From positions 992,001 through 1,056,000 of the forward strand of contig CANKYI010000001.1 of the NCBI GenBank assembly GCA_947488085.1: DNA of 64,000 bases, given 5' to 3'. The notes under the pieces are model-generated. The model ran no database searches. It saw only the letters and a program-made list of their open reading frames with translations, and was not told the DNA's origin. Within the stretch, counting starts at the first letter, position 1. Every line of letters begins with the position of its first letter. This stretch comes from an uncultured Erythrobacter sp. (GTDB lineage Bacteria > Pseudomonadota > Alphaproteobacteria > Sphingomonadales > Sphingomonadaceae). This document shows positions 52,700 to 61,794 of the stretch, piece after piece. Both the position numbers and the translations under genes were made by a program.

Positions 52700-53019
52700 C
52701 GCCCACGCGTCATGTACCATGCGCCGTGTTTGACGCCTGTAATGTCGCACTCTTCGTGTCGTTTGCTTGCGAAGTTCGTGGCATCTTCGCTGCTCGTCGC
52801 CCGAATGATCTCAATCGGTTTGTGGCCACCTGAGCACGATGCTTCGGTCGTGTAGTAATCGCCGTAAACCAGCGTCGGCAAAGTCTCAGACCAGCTGCGT
52901 TCGACATAATTGTCGTAATAGGCGCGCGTGAACAGGTGCCCACCCGCCAGAGGCGCAGCGACCAACACTGCGAGCAATGGCAGTGCAAAACCTTTGGGTA
53001 TGTCGATCCTATGCCCCAT
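52684..53019 (-). CDS. Small single-helix membrane protein B, unknown function
   Basis: A 111-residue protein (ATG 53019; an ATG at 53064 would add 15 residues) with one N-terminal helix (FALPLLAVLVAAPLAGGHLF) and an extracytoplasmic tail that includes EASCSGGHKPIEIIRATSSEDATNFASKRHEECDITGVKHGAW. This resembles the tail of the next gene in order: Cys, I-x-I-I, S-E/D-A helix, E-x-D/E-C-x-I. It lies directly before it and overlaps it. The minus-strand TATAGT just before the start may be the -10 of its promoter. Confidence 0.55.
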   Translation of the reverse strand: MGHRIDIPKGFALPLLAVLVAAPLAGGHLFTRAYYDNYVERSWSETLPTLVYGDYYTTEASCSGGHKPIEIIRATSSEDATNFASKRHEECDITGVKHGAWYMTRGRWRRY

Positions 53020-53105
53020 CCCTGCACTATAGCGTGGAATGGCTACTTGCGGGTTAAACGCCAAGAGCTTAGGCCGCGCTCAAACAATCAAGGATTTATA
53101 AGATT

Positions 53106-53822
53106 ATGCGCCCTTCAGGACGCGCGCCCGATGAAATGCGCGCTATCACCATCGAAACCGGCTTTACCAAACATGCTGAGGGTTCTTGCCTGATCAGCTT
53201 TGGCGACACCCGCGTGCTTTGCACCGCCAGCGTCGAAGAACGCATTCCGCCTTGGTTGCGCGGTAAAGGCGAAGGCTGGGTCACCGGCGAATATTCTATG
53301 CTGCCCCGCGCCACGCATACTCGCGGTTCACGTGAAGCCGCTCGGGGCAAACAATCTGGACGCACACAGGAAATTCAACGGCTTATTGGTCGCTCTTTAC
53401 GCGCTGTCGTTGATCTGGAAAAGCTGGGTGAACGTCAAATCACCCTCGATTGCGACGTGATACAGGCCGATGGCGGAACACGCACCGCGTCAATCTCGGG
53501 CGCGTGGGTTGCATTGCGTTTGGCGGTGAACAGCTTGATGGCATCAGGCGTGATCAAAGAAGATCCGATCACTGCTCAGGTTGCGGCGATCTCTTGCGGG
53601 ATTTACAAAGACACACCCGTGCTCGACCTCGACTATCCCGAGGATAGCGATGCAGATGCTGACGCGAACTTTGTCCTGATCGATGGCGGTCAAATTGCCG
53701 AAGTGCAGGCCACTGCCGAAGGCGCGACCTATGACGAGGAGGGCCTTCTGCGCCTTTTGCGTCTGGCAAACATTGGCTGTGATGCCATCTTCAAGGCGCA
53801 ATTGGACGCGACCAAAGGCTAA
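53106..53822 (+). CDS. rph: Ribonuclease PH
   Basis: A 238-residue phosphorolytic exoribonuclease that trims tRNA 3' ends. It opens with [62 protein letters not shown] and [19 protein letters not shown] carry the phosphate-binding arginines; [24 protein letters not shown] and the final catalytic [22 protein letters not shown] segment are intact. AAGGA lies 11 bases upstream. It precedes the YcxB-like gene and rdgB; the rph-rdgB pair is common. Confidence 0.97.
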   Translation: MRPSGRAPDEMRAITIETGFTKHAEGSCLISFGDTRVLCTASVEERIPPWLRGKGEGWVTGEYSMLPRATHTRGSREAARGKQSGRTQEIQRLIGRSLRAVVDLEKLGERQITLDCDVIQADGGTRTASISGAWVALRLAVNSLMASGVIKEDPITAQVAAISCGIYKDTPVLDLDYPEDSDADADANFVLIDGGQIAEVQATAEGATYDEEGLLRLLRLANIGCDAIFKAQLDATKG

Positions 53823-53826
53823 CATC

Positions 53827-54339
53827 ATGGAACCCGCCGCATACTCCATCTCTCAAGAGGACCATGTGGCGTTTTCGGTGATGCATTTCTACGGCTCGTT
53901 CATCCAATTTGTGCTGGTCGTGGGCTTCTTTGTCATTGCGATGACCGCCTTGCTGCTTGCTCTGTTCGAGTGGAACTCGGCCTATTCCGCTATTATTGGC
54001 GGCGCGGTCGGCATGGTGTTGATGTTTGTGCTGACTCGATTCGTGACAGTGCCGCGCCATGCAAAAAAGTCATGGCGCGATTTTGCCCTTTTGCGAGAGC
54101 CAGTGGAACTCACCCTTTCCCAAGATGGCTTTTCGATGGTGCAACCCTCTGCTGAGGTGACCGCAAAATGGAGTGATATGGTCGCCTGGAACGAAAGCGA
54201 GCACGTCTTCGCAATATATATCACGCAGCATCAGGCCTATATCCTGCCCAAACCACAAATTCCCGCCTCACATATCGATTTTGCACGAGAGCGTTTGATG
54301 GAAAGCGGTTTGGTGAAGAAAAGGAAACGCCGGAAATGA
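53827..54339 (+). CDS. YcxB-like membrane protein
   Basis: A 170-residue protein with two membrane helices (about 24-46 and 53-74) and a C-terminal domain that reads [41 protein letters not shown] and ends in a basic KKRKRRK. That arrangement fits YcxB/YcxB-like proteins, of unknown function. The ATG at 53827 is four bases after the rph stop; its own stop overlaps rdgB by four bases (ATGA). It thus sits inside the rph-rdgB operon. Confidence 0.75.
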   Translation: MEPAAYSISQEDHVAFSVMHFYGSFIQFVLVVGFFVIAMTALLLALFEWNSAYSAIIGGAVGMVLMFVLTRFVTVPRHAKKSWRDFALLREPVELTLSQDGFSMVQPSAEVTAKWSDMVAWNESEHVFAIYITQHQAYILPKPQIPASHIDFARERLMESGLVKKRKRRK

Positions 54340-54968
54340 CAAAATTGGGCGGCGGATCGCTGGTCATCGCAACGCATAATGCAGGCAAGCTTAAAGAGAT
54401 TGCTTTGCTGCTGGAGCCCTATGGGTTGAAATGCATCTCGGCTGGTTCACTGGGGCTGCCAGAACCGGCAGAAACGGGCAAAACCTTTGCCGAAAACGCA
54501 TTGATCAAGGCGCGCGCTGCCTCCGAAGCTTCTGGATTGGCAGCGCTGGCCGATGATAGCGGGTTGAGCGTCGATGCGCTCGGCGGGCGTCCGGGTGTCT
54601 ACACCGCCGATTGGGCAGAGCGGCAATGGTTCGAAGGCGATCCGGGCCGCGATTGGTATATGGCCATGGGCAAGGTCGAAGGGATGCTATCGCAGCTTGG
54701 CCCGGACACAGATCGTTCCGCTGCTTTCCATTGTGTGCTGGCGGTTAGCTGGCCCGACGGAGAGCATGCTATTTATGACGGGCGGTGCCCCGGCACATTA
54801 ACATGGCCACCGCGCGGTAAGATGGGTTTCGGATACGATCCGGTGTTTGTTCCAAGCGCACTGGAAGGCGATGCAACTTTCGCCGAAATCGACCCCGCAC
54901 AAAAACACGCGATCAGCCACCGCGCCGACGCATTTGCGAAACTCGTGGCCGATCAATTTGGCGCTTAA
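54336..54968 (+). CDS. rdgB: RdgB/HAM1 inosine/xanthosine triphosphate pyrophosphatase
   Basis: A 210-residue ITPase. [11 protein letters not shown] near residues 12-22 is the nucleotide-binding start, [25 protein letters not shown] carries the catalytic aspartates, [14 protein letters not shown] and the final AISHRADAF (SHRxxA) bind the base. It removes ITP, dITP and XTP from the nucleotide pool. It is coupled to the YcxB-like gene and ends ten bases before the converging CAP lipoprotein gene. Confidence 0.97.
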   Translation: MTKLGGGSLVIATHNAGKLKEIALLLEPYGLKCISAGSLGLPEPAETGKTFAENALIKARAASEASGLAALADDSGLSVDALGGRPGVYTADWAERQWFEGDPGRDWYMAMGKVEGMLSQLGPDTDRSAAFHCVLAVSWPDGEHAIYDGRCPGTLTWPPRGKMGFGYDPVFVPSALEGDATFAEIDPAQKHAISHRADAFAKLVADQFGA

Positions 54969-54977
54969 CGCCGCAGC

Positions 54978-55640
54978 TTAATACGCGATCTGGCCGACAA
55001 TATTGCCTTGTGGCGAATAGCGGCAGACAAGATAATCGCGCCCGCTTCCGGTTGCCAAGCCGCAACCCAATCGCTGCGTATCGCGCCAAATGATTTGAGT
55101 GTAGTGGCCCACATCCTGCCAGCGCCCGGTGGTGCTGACATAGGGAAAGCGGTCGTGGATGTAGAATTGCTTCTCATTGATCCATCCCGCCGCCATATCT
55201 TCGAAACTAAACGCACCCGGAGTGCCTGCCCAAAGGTTCTCGCCCTGCCCCTGTCGCGAACTTTGTGAGCTGTGCTCAAAGCGGCCGGTACGCGCCAATT
55301 CCTCGGCATATTCGAGTGCAGCTTCGCTCAAATCATCATCAAGGACTAGATTGGGTACACCAACTTCGTCGCGTGCTTCATTATGGGCCATCAACATTAC
55401 CGCGAGCATTTGTTGCTGCTGCGTCGAAGTACCGCTGCCGGAAGGTGAAGGCGTGGGCGATGGGGTCGGTGACGGAGATGGGCTTGGGGAAGGACTGGGC
55501 GAAGGAGACGGCGTTGGTGCAACGGCAACAGAGCCGCTGGGTGCGCTCGCGTCCTCGCCTCCACAAGCGGCCAAAACGAGTGCAGATGCTAAAACCAGGA
55601 CGCTCGACATAGTGTGCAGATTCAATTCCCTATTCATCAT
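54978..55640 (-). CDS. CAP-domain (SCP-like) lipoprotein with Pro-Ser linker
   Basis: A 220-residue lipoprotein. The signal peptide ends in ALVLAAC (lipid cysteine Cys26). A low-complexity Pro-Ser stretch (about 42-68) of a simple PSPS repeat follows, then a CAP/YkwD domain: MLMAHNEARDEVGVPNLVLDDDLSEAALEYAEELA, GENLWAG and VGHYTQIIWRDTQRLGCGLA. The CAP signature residues His and Glu (HNEAR, HYTQIIW) are present. It is likely on the outer face of a membrane. The gene converges with rdgB. An in-frame ATG at 55610 is an alternative start. Confidence 0.88.
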   Translation of the reverse strand: MMNRELNLHTMSSVLVLASALVLAACGGEDASAPSGSVAVAPTPSPSPSPSPSPSPSPTPSPTPSPSGSGTSTQQQQMLAVMLMAHNEARDEVGVPNLVLDDDLSEAALEYAEELARTGRFEHSSQSSRQGQGENLWAGTPGAFSFEDMAAGWINEKQFYIHDRFPYVSTTGRWQDVGHYTQIIWRDTQRLGCGLATGSGRDYLVCRYSPQGNIVGQIAY

Positions 55641-55829
55641 TTTGGCATCGCCCGCGTATGTTTAAGATCACGCGTCGAAACAGGGTTAATCTCACTAGTC
55701 AAAACCGCTTAGCCCAAGGACTAAACCGGTGGTGCATGACGGGGGCAAAAAACACGGCGAGCCGAATTGCATGGGGCATCATCGGCTTTTGCATTGTCGC
55801 GCTACATTCAAGCGCATAGGGTCAACACC

Positions 55830-56981
55830 ATGGCCCGCGCGCTCTATATTCACTGGCCATTTTGTGCCAAAAAATGCCCCTATTGCGATTTCAATTCGCA
55901 TGTCCGCGAGAGCGTGGATGTGGACGCATGGGAGACTGCACTGATCGCCGATATGCGCGCCGAGGCTAAGGTCGCGGGCGGAGAGACGCTGACCTCGATA
56001 TTCTTTGGCGGGGGCACGCCTTCGCTGATGCCGCCGTCTTTGGTTGCGGCGCTGTTGGATGAGGCAGAGCGGCTTTGGGGCTTTGGGCCGGGTATTGAGA
56101 TCACGCTGGAGGCTAACCCCTCCTCGGTTGAAGCCGCCAATTTCACAGACCTTGCATCGGCTGGGATCAATCGCGTGTCGCTGGGTGTGCAATCATTGGA
56201 AGATGAAACCCTGCATTGGCTGGGTCGCTTGCACTCGAGCACCGAGGCTTTAGCGGCGCTTGACGTTGCGCAATCGGCATTTGATCGGGTTAGCTTTGAC
56301 TTGATCTATGCCCTGCCCGGTCAGACCAGCGATCAATGGGAGGCGCAGCTGACCCGCGCACTGGGTTTTGGCACGTCGCATCTGTCGCTGTATCAGCTGA
56401 CAATTGAGCCCGGAACGCGGTTTGAGACCGATGTCAGACAGGGACGGTTTCAACCGCTTGGCGACGAGGAGGCTGCACAGCTCTACGACCAAACGCGCGC
56501 CATGACCGCCGCCGCAGGGTTGCCCGCTTATGAGGTTAGCAACCACGCTCGCGCAGGTCAGGAAAGCCGCCACAACCTCACCTATTGGCGTTATCAGGAT
56601 TACGCCGGGATTGGCCCCGGTGCACATGGCCGCAGAGGCGGCTTTGCAACCACCCGGCATAAGAAACCGGAGAACTTCCTCAAAGCCGTCGATGCGCGCA
56701 GCCACGGTATTGCCGAACAAAGCCATCTGTCTCCCCGCGATTGCGCAGCCGAAGCGATATTGATGGGATTGCGGTTGGCAGAGGGATTGGACCTCAGCGC
56801 ATTGGAGGCGCGTTTCGACATTCCGCGTTGGTCCATGCTCAGCAAGGATGCGGTGGAAACTTACAGCGAGCTCGGATTTGTCTGGCAGCGCGAGGATCGC
56901 ATCGGGGTCGAAGGCAAAGGGTTCGCGGTGCTCAACACATTGATCGCCGCCTTGGTCGATGATGAGCTGGTTCAGGCGTGA
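55830..56981 (+). CDS. hemW: HemW (radical SAM heme chaperone)
   Basis: A 383-residue radical SAM protein formerly mistaken for HemN. The cluster motif is CAKKCPYC, in HWPFCAKKCPYCDFNSHV. FFGGGTPSLM, EITLEANPSS, ISLGVQSL-like VSLGVQSLED, LIYALPGQT and YQLTIEPGT follow. HemW is thought to insert heme into respiratory proteins. The start at 55830 is used; a longer frame to 55767 is not conserved. It lies after rdgB on the plus strand, with the convergent CAP gene in between, and overlaps xerC by four bases (GTGA). Confidence 0.95.
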   Translation: MARALYIHWPFCAKKCPYCDFNSHVRESVDVDAWETALIADMRAEAKVAGGETLTSIFFGGGTPSLMPPSLVAALLDEAERLWGFGPGIEITLEANPSSVEAANFTDLASAGINRVSLGVQSLEDETLHWLGRLHSSTEALAALDVAQSAFDRVSFDLIYALPGQTSDQWEAQLTRALGFGTSHLSLYQLTIEPGTRFETDVRQGRFQPLGDEEAAQLYDQTRAMTAAAGLPAYEVSNHARAGQESRHNLTYWRYQDYAGIGPGAHGRRGGFATTRHKKPENFLKAVDARSHGIAEQSHLSPRDCAAEAILMGLRLAEGLDLSALEARFDIPRWSMLSKDAVETYSELGFVWQREDRIGVEGKGFAVLNTLIAALVDDELVQA

Positions 56982-57877
56982 GCGCGGTTGATGTCATCGG
57001 CGCATGGCGAGCGCATCTAACCGATGCCCGCCGCCGCAGCCCACATACAGTGCGCGCCTATGTCGCGGCGGCGCAACGTGTGATTAATGCGCGCGGCCTT
57101 TCCACATTCGATGAAATCGCCGGTTTGGAAGCGCATAACCTGCGCGCGCATTTGGCCCAGCGACGGGCAGAGGGTCTTGCGAATTCCAGCGCCGCGCGGG
57201 AACTGTCCGCACTCAAAGCCTTTATCGCTTTCGCGAGGGGCCAAAGCGGTGATCCCGACCCATCTGCTCCGCGCGTCAGAGGCCCGCGCTTGAAGAAAGG
57301 TCTGCCCCGCCCTGTCAGCCCGGATGATGCGGTGAATATCGCGGATCTGATTGATGACAATGCGGCGGAGGATTGGATCGGTGCACGTGACCGTGCAGTG
57401 CTGCTTTTAATGTATGGATCGGGCCTGCGCATTGCAGAGGCGCTGTCACTCAGGGGCAGCGACACGCCGCTGTCCGAAACGCTGATGGTGACCGGCAAAG
57501 GCGGCAAACAACGGCTTGTGCCCATCTTGCCGATTACGCGCGATGCCGTGGCCGCCTATGTCGATGCCTGCCCCTACCCCCTCGCCAAGGACGACTCATT
57601 GTTCCGCGGAGCCAAAGGTGGGCCGCTTTCATCGGGCATGGTGCAAAAAGCGATGGCGCGCGCAAGGCGAGCTTTGGGCCTGCCTGACACCGCAACGCCC
57701 CATGCTTTGAGGCACTCCTTCGCGACGCACTTGTTGGGCGCAGGCGCGGATTTGCGGAGTTTGCAGGAATTGTTGGGGCACGCGTCGCTTGGCTCGACGC
57801 AGATCTACACAAAGGTCGACGCAGCTAGCTTGCTGGAGACGTATCGGGGTGCGCATCCAAGGGCGAAGAAGGGCTGA
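56978..57877 (+). CDS. xerC: Tyrosine recombinase XerC
   Basis: A 299-residue recombinase. All catalytic residues are seen: Arg151 (GSGLRIAEAL), Lys174 (TGKGGKQR), His242 and Arg245 (HALRHSFATHLL), His268 (LGHASLGSTQIY) and the nucleophile Tyr277. The N-terminal SAM-like domain covers about 5-90. With XerD it resolves chromosome dimers at dif. The GTG start at 56978 overlaps the hemW stop. It is chromosomal, not from a mobile element; no dif-like site or insertion was found beside it. Confidence 0.95.
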   Translation: MSAVDVIGAWRAHLTDARRRSPHTVRAYVAAAQRVINARGLSTFDEIAGLEAHNLRAHLAQRRAEGLANSSAARELSALKAFIAFARGQSGDPDPSAPRVRGPRLKKGLPRPVSPDDAVNIADLIDDNAAEDWIGARDRAVLLLMYGSGLRIAEALSLRGSDTPLSETLMVTGKGGKQRLVPILPITRDAVAAYVDACPYPLAKDDSLFRGAKGGPLSSGMVQKAMARARRALGLPDTATPHALRHSFATHLLGAGADLRSLQELLGHASLGSTQIYTKVDAASLLETYRGAHPRAKKG

Positions 57878-57909
57878 GCCCCCAGCTCCTCAATTGGGCA
57901 AGTGCAATC

Positions 57910-58311
57910 TTAGTCAGAGAGGGGGAGCACTTCGATCATTTCGAACCGCTCACACCATAAGAGCATATCTGGGGTGAAACCGCCGTTTCTGGAAAAGAAA
58001 TCGCGATGTGCATCACGCCAGTAAGCCAGGGACAAGTCCCCCTCACCTTCATCGGCAGCAAAGTCGGCATTAACTTGATCAAATTGCTTCTGCGCCAGCT
58101 CTATTGTTTCGAGTACCGCTCGAGGGCGGCCTTTGCCGTCTAATGCCACCCAGCAGGAACCGACAACCGTACCCTTCTCGCCCTCAGCAGCGCTCCAACA
58201 CGTAGCTCGTTTCTTCCCCTCCATAACCAATGCTAGCAGTTGGTCTGACATTTCGGGGCTATCACCAAACGGCGCCCGCGGAAGTGATTGCCAGTCTTGG
58301 GTTTTAGACAC
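57910..58311 (-). CDS. ASCH domain protein
   Basis: A 133-residue ASCH (PUA-like) protein. LALVMEGKKRATCWSAAEGEKGTVVGSCWVALDGKGRPRAVLETIELAQKQFDQVNADFAADEGEG is typical of the family, and DLSLAYWRDAHRDFFSRNGGF is its C-terminal half. Such proteins may bind RNA or remove acyl groups from modified bases. The GTG at 58311 overlaps the gshB stop by eight bases; TTGs at 58317 and 58329 are alternatives. It is cotranscribed with gshB. Confidence 0.85.
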   Translation of the reverse strand: MSKTQDWQSLPRAPFGDSPEMSDQLLALVMEGKKRATCWSAAEGEKGTVVGSCWVALDGKGRPRAVLETIELAQKQFDQVNADFAADEGEGDLSLAYWRDAHRDFFSRNGGFTPDMLLWCERFEMIEVLPLSD

Positions 58312-59260
58312 CGCCAAGACGCCTCTCAATAGCGTCCCAAATCATCCCCGCCGTATCGGTGCCGTTGAACTTGTCGATCGCCACAATGCCCGTGGGAGAC
58401 GTTACGTTAATCTCGGTCAGCCATTTGCCGCCGATTACGTCGATGCCTACGAATGTCAGGCCCAACCGTTTCAGCTCCGGTCCCATCGCGTCGCAGATTT
58501 CTTGTTCGCGCTCTGTGAGGCCAGTCGCCTCTGCGCTGCCACCCATGGCTAGGTTGCTGCGGAACTCGCCCTTACCCGGAATGCGGTTGATTGCGCCTGC
58601 CACTTCTCCGTCGATCAGGACGATGCGTTTGTCGCCTTCGGCCACTTCGGGGAGGAAAGGCTGGACCATGTGCGGCTCTGGCCACATCTGATTGAACACT
58701 TCGAACAAGGCGGTGAGGTTGTCGCCATCGGCGGGCACGCGAAAGATCGCTTTGCCGCCATTGCCGTGGATTGGTTTGACCACCACTGCGCCGTGCTCCT
58801 CCATAAAGGTGCGCACTTCGTCGACTGAGCGCGTCACCAATGTTGGTGGCATATATTGGCGATAATCGAGCACCATCACCTTTTCCGGGGCATTGCGGAC
58901 ATTGGCGGGGTCGTTGACCACCAAAGTCTCGTGCTTGATCCGGTCAAGCAGGTGGGTCGCAGTGATATAGCCCATGTGGAACGGCGGGTCCTGCCGCATC
59001 AGGATAACGTCAATGTCTTTACCAAGGTCGAGGCGCACGGCCTCCCCTTTCTCAAAGTGATCGCCGTCTACGCGGCGCACCTTCACCGGAAACCCTTGCG
59101 CAAACAGGCGGTCATTCGCGTCAAGCGTCAGGCTCTCAACGTGATATTCAAACACCTCGTGCCCCCGCTCCTGTGCGGCCAGCATCAGCGCGAATGAGCT
59201 GTCGCCAGCGATATTGATGTCTTCGATAGGGTCCATTTGGACAGCGATTTTCAGCGGCAT
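58304..59260 (-). CDS. gshB: Glutathione synthetase
   Basis: A 318-residue ATP-grasp enzyme that adds glycine to gamma-glutamylcysteine. QMDPIEDINIAGDSSFALMLAAQERGHEV opens it; VLMRQDPPFHMGYITATHLLD and VVKPIHGNGGKAIFRVPA carry the ATP and glutamylcysteine sites; GVEVINVTSPTG-like WLTEINVTSPTGIVAID lies near the end. It follows yraN nine bases away. A gshA is not seen. It ends overlapping the ASCH gene. Confidence 0.97.
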   Translation of the reverse strand: MPLKIAVQMDPIEDINIAGDSSFALMLAAQERGHEVFEYHVESLTLDANDRLFAQGFPVKVRRVDGDHFEKGEAVRLDLGKDIDVILMRQDPPFHMGYITATHLLDRIKHETLVVNDPANVRNAPEKVMVLDYRQYMPPTLVTRSVDEVRTFMEEHGAVVVKPIHGNGGKAIFRVPADGDNLTALFEVFNQMWPEPHMVQPFLPEVAEGDKRIVLIDGEVAGAINRIPGKGEFRSNLAMGGSAEATGLTEREQEICDAMGPELKRLGLTFVGIDVIGGKWLTEINVTSPTGIVAIDKFNGTDTAGMIWDAIERRLGGV

Positions 59261-59269
59261 TGTGTGTTC

Positions 59270-59626
59270 CTATGGCATCCAAGCGTTGGGGATGTGGCGT
59301 GGCGGGCTGCCGGGTGCAAGCAGCAGCACGTCGATTGTTATATCTTCGCCGTCTTGGACATATTCGTGCGCCACCATTTCCACCGCTGCGGCAACGCGGG
59401 CAAGGCGGCGTTCGTCAATGGCGGTGGCAAGGTCAGCGGAACGTTTGCGCCATTTCACTTCAATAAAAGCGACGATGCCGGGTTTGCGCGCGATCAGGTC
59501 AATCTCACCAACTTTGGTCTTCACGCGCTGCGCGACAATGTGCCACCCCTGCTGCATCAACCATTGCGCCGCTTGCGCCTCGGCCTCGCGCCCTTTGCGT
59601 TCGGCGATTTCGCGTTTGGCGCTCAT
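59270..59626 (-). CDS. YraN family (UPF0102) putative endonuclease
   Basis: A 118-residue protein with the GxxxEAxAAQWL start, VKTKVGEIDLIARKPGIVAFIEVKWRKR as the nuclease-like D-x-n-E-x-K core, and ADLATAIDERRLARVAAAVEMV at the C-terminal helix. The fold is that of archaeal Holliday junction resolvases and restriction enzymes, but the biological role is unsettled. The ATG overlaps the rsmI stop by four bases; rsmI-yraN is one of the commonest pairings among bacteria. Confidence 0.92.
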   Translation of the reverse strand: MSAKREIAERKGREAEAQAAQWLMQQGWHIVAQRVKTKVGEIDLIARKPGIVAFIEVKWRKRSADLATAIDERRLARVAAAVEMVAHEYVQDGEDITIDVLLLAPGSPPRHIPNAWMP

Positions 59627-60480
59627 TCGCCTTTGATCTCTACCGCGCGGGCATAGAGCGTCTGGCGGTCCAACCCAGTTAGCTTGGCGACTTTGCCAGC
59701 GGCCTTGCTGGGGCTGGCCTCTTGCAAGGCATCGCGCAGTAGCTCGTCGGGGTCCGCGTTGGTGGTGGCTGCAACTGGCGGACCGATCAGAAGCACGATC
59801 TCACCCTTGGGCGGATGCGCGGCATAGTGTTCAGCCAAGTCTCCGGCAAAACCGGTGCGGCATTCCTCATGCAATTTGGTCAGTTCGCGTGCGACCGCAA
59901 TTTCGCGCTGCGGCCATATCTCGGCAAGCATTCGCAAGGTCCGCTCCAATCGCGGCCCTGTCTCGTAGAAAACCAACGTCGTTTCAATCGCGCTCAATTC
60001 GTCAAGGGTGTCACGCCGCGCTTTGTCCTTCACCGGCAGGAAGCCAGCAAACAAGAACCGATCATTGGGCAGGCCGGAGAGCGTCAATCCTGCCACCGCC
60101 GCACATGCGCCGGGCAGAGTCGTTACCATAACGCCTGCCGCGCGCGCCTCTCGAACCAAGCGATAGCCGGGGTCAGAGATCAAAGGCGTGCCTGCATCAC
60201 TGACCAAAGCAACCGCTTCGCTCGCAGCACGCTCAATCAATCGCGTTCTCACATCAGCCGACGCATGGTCATCATAACGCTGCATTCGCGTGGTCGCGCT
60301 TACCGCCTTCAGCAATTTGCCTGTCACCCGCGTGTCTTCGCATGCGATCACATTCGCCCGGCGCAATACGTCGACAGCACGCATCGTTACATCGCCAAGA
60401 TTGCCAATCGGCGTCGCGACAATATAGAGACCCGGTTCAAGAGGTTCAAAAGGGACTGATTCAATGTCTTGCGTATCCAC
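59623..60480 (-). CDS. rsmI: 16S rRNA 2'-O-methyltransferase RsmI
   Basis: A 285-residue enzyme that methylates C1402 of 16S rRNA at the ribose. It opens with PGLYIVATPIGNLGDVTMRAVDVL, has CEDTRVTGKLL, YDDHASADVR, VALVSDAGTPLISDPGYRLV and LPGACAAVAGLTLSGLPNDRFLFAGFLP as the SAM-binding site, and ends with a small domain (LDRQTLYARAVEIKGE). The GTG at 60480 is preferred since homology begins just after it; a TTG at 60516 would place it only two bases from the divergent lipoprotein start. It is coupled to yraN. Confidence 0.94.
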   Translation of the reverse strand: MDTQDIESVPFEPLEPGLYIVATPIGNLGDVTMRAVDVLRRANVIACEDTRVTGKLLKAVSATTRMQRYDDHASADVRTRLIERAASEAVALVSDAGTPLISDPGYRLVREARAAGVMVTTLPGACAAVAGLTLSGLPNDRFLFAGFLPVKDKARRDTLDELSAIETTLVFYETGPRLERTLRMLAEIWPQREIAVARELTKLHEECRTGFAGDLAEHYAAHPPKGEIVLLIGPPVAATTNADPDELLRDALQEASPSKAAGKVAKLTGLDRQTLYARAVEIKGE

Positions 60481-60518
60481 GTGAGGCTTAATGAAGCAGC
60501 GATCAGGGGTCGGCAAGA

Positions 60519-61730
60519 ATGAAGCTTACGGTAAAACCGGATTTCGTAGCGAACACGTTTCGCGCGTTTCTGTCAGGATTGAATAAGCGCAATCTTGCGC
60601 TCGCAGGGACGGCTGCACTTTTGGGTGGCTGTTCGGTCATTCCCAAGACTGAAACCGTCTCGACCGGCCCTGCGCCAACGCCGACGCCGCAACCCAGTGC
60701 AACCGCCCTACCCAGCGATACAACCCGCCACCGGGTTGCGCTGCTTGTTCCACTATCAGGCACCACGGCAGAGGTTGGTCAAGCGCTCGCCAATGCGACC
60801 ACGATGGCATTGCTGGATACCAACGCAGAAAACCTGCGCATCACCACATATGATACCGGACGCGGCGCTTCGGCGGCCGCACGTCAGGCGATTGTCGATG
60901 GCAACAAGCTGATCCTCGGCCCGTTGCTTGCAGACAATGTTCCCTCGGTTCAGGCTGCGGCACGACCAGCGAATGTGCCCGCCATCGCATTCAGCAACGA
61001 TTCGAGCGTCGCGAGCGCCGATGTGTTTGTAATGGGCCACATTCCAGAGCAATCGATTGAGCGCTCCATCCAATATGCCCGCAATAACGGCTCGAGCAAT
61101 TTCAGCGCTCTTTTGCCAGAGGGTGACTACGGGCAGCGCTCATACAATGCGCTTCAAAATTCCTTGCGCGAATATGGCGGCAGCTTGGTTGCGTTTGAGC
61201 GGTATTCACGTGGCAACACATCCATTGTCGGCGCGGCACAGCGGCTGCGGACTCGCGGCGGATACGACACCGTTCTGATCGCTGATGGAGCACGGCTCGC
61301 GGTTCAGGCTGCGGGCGAATTGCGCTCTGATGGAGCGACCGGCGCACGCATCCTTGGCACAGAACTATGGAGCGGCGAATCCACCCTCACCCGCTCTTCT
61401 GCGGTAAATGGAGCGTTGTTCTCTGCCGTCTCAGATGGCCGGTTCCGCCGGTTCTCGGAGAGCTACGAGGCGCGCTTTGGCAATCGCCCGCACCGGATCG
61501 CGACGCTTGGTTACGATTCGGTCCTGCTGACATTGCGTGTCGCGCGTGATTGGCGCGTTGGCAGCCGCTTCCCTGTGAACATGCTTTATGATCGCGGCGG
61601 ATTCTTGGGCGTCGATGGTCCTTTCCGCTTTGATCGCAACGGTGTGGCAGAGCGTGCTCTTGAAGTGCGCGAAGTGCGTGGCAACCAAATAATCGAGGTT
61701 GATGCGGCCCCAACCACCTTTGGCCGCTGA
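60519..61730 (+). CDS. LpoA-like periplasmic-binding-fold lipoprotein (penicillin-binding protein activator)
   Basis: A 403-residue lipoprotein with a type II signal peptide ending in ALLGGC (Cys38). A Pro-Thr linker (APTPTPQPSATALP) precedes a periplasmic-binding-protein domain: HRVALLVPLSGTTAEVGQALANATTMALLD, NKLILGPLLADNVPSVQAAA, EQSIERSIQYARNNGSSNFSALLPEGDYG. The domain matches the C-terminal half of LpoA, which activates PBP1a from the outer membrane; the N-terminal TPR of E. coli LpoA is missing. It is divergent from rsmI with only 38 bases between starts, the usual rsmI-LpoA neighbourhood. Confidence 0.85.
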   Translation: MKLTVKPDFVANTFRAFLSGLNKRNLALAGTAALLGGCSVIPKTETVSTGPAPTPTPQPSATALPSDTTRHRVALLVPLSGTTAEVGQALANATTMALLDTNAENLRITTYDTGRGASAAARQAIVDGNKLILGPLLADNVPSVQAAARPANVPAIAFSNDSSVASADVFVMGHIPEQSIERSIQYARNNGSSNFSALLPEGDYGQRSYNALQNSLREYGGSLVAFERYSRGNTSIVGAAQRLRTRGGYDTVLIADGARLAVQAAGELRSDGATGARILGTELWSGESTLTRSSAVNGALFSAVSDGRFRRFSESYEARFGNRPHRIATLGYDSVLLTLRVARDWRVGSRFPVNMLYDRGGFLGVDGPFRFDRNGVAERALEVREVRGNQIIEVDAAPTTFGR

Positions 61731-61758
61731 TATCGGCGCAAAACGGATCAACCCCTCC

Positions 61759-61788
61759 TTGTGAGGGGCGGCACGGACTGCCTATATC
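61759..61788 (+). promoter_or_regulatory. Candidate promoter of parE (possibly leaderless)
   Basis: TTGTGA at 61759-61764, 18 bases, then TATATC at 61783-61788. The -10 ends only six bases before the parE ATG at 61795, so transcription would start about at the ATG itself, giving a leaderless mRNA. A hairpin CCCCTC-CTTGT-GAGGGG (61752-61768) overlaps the -35. The match was read by eye. Confidence 0.45.
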
Positions 61789-61794
61789 AAGGGT

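Noticed and set aside
55430..55530. Simple repeat suggestive of a CRISPR or minisatellite
   Set aside because: It encodes the Pro-Ser linker of the CAP lipoprotein; there are no spacers.
56978..57877. Integrase of a mobile element near the tRNA gene
   Set aside because: The recombinase is a full XerC coupled to hemW and lies over 30 kb from the tRNA; no attachment repeats were seen.
61752..61768. Stem CCCCTC/GAGGGG as a terminator after the LpoA-like gene
   Set aside because: No T-run follows and it overlaps a good -35 element, so a terminator role is not supported.
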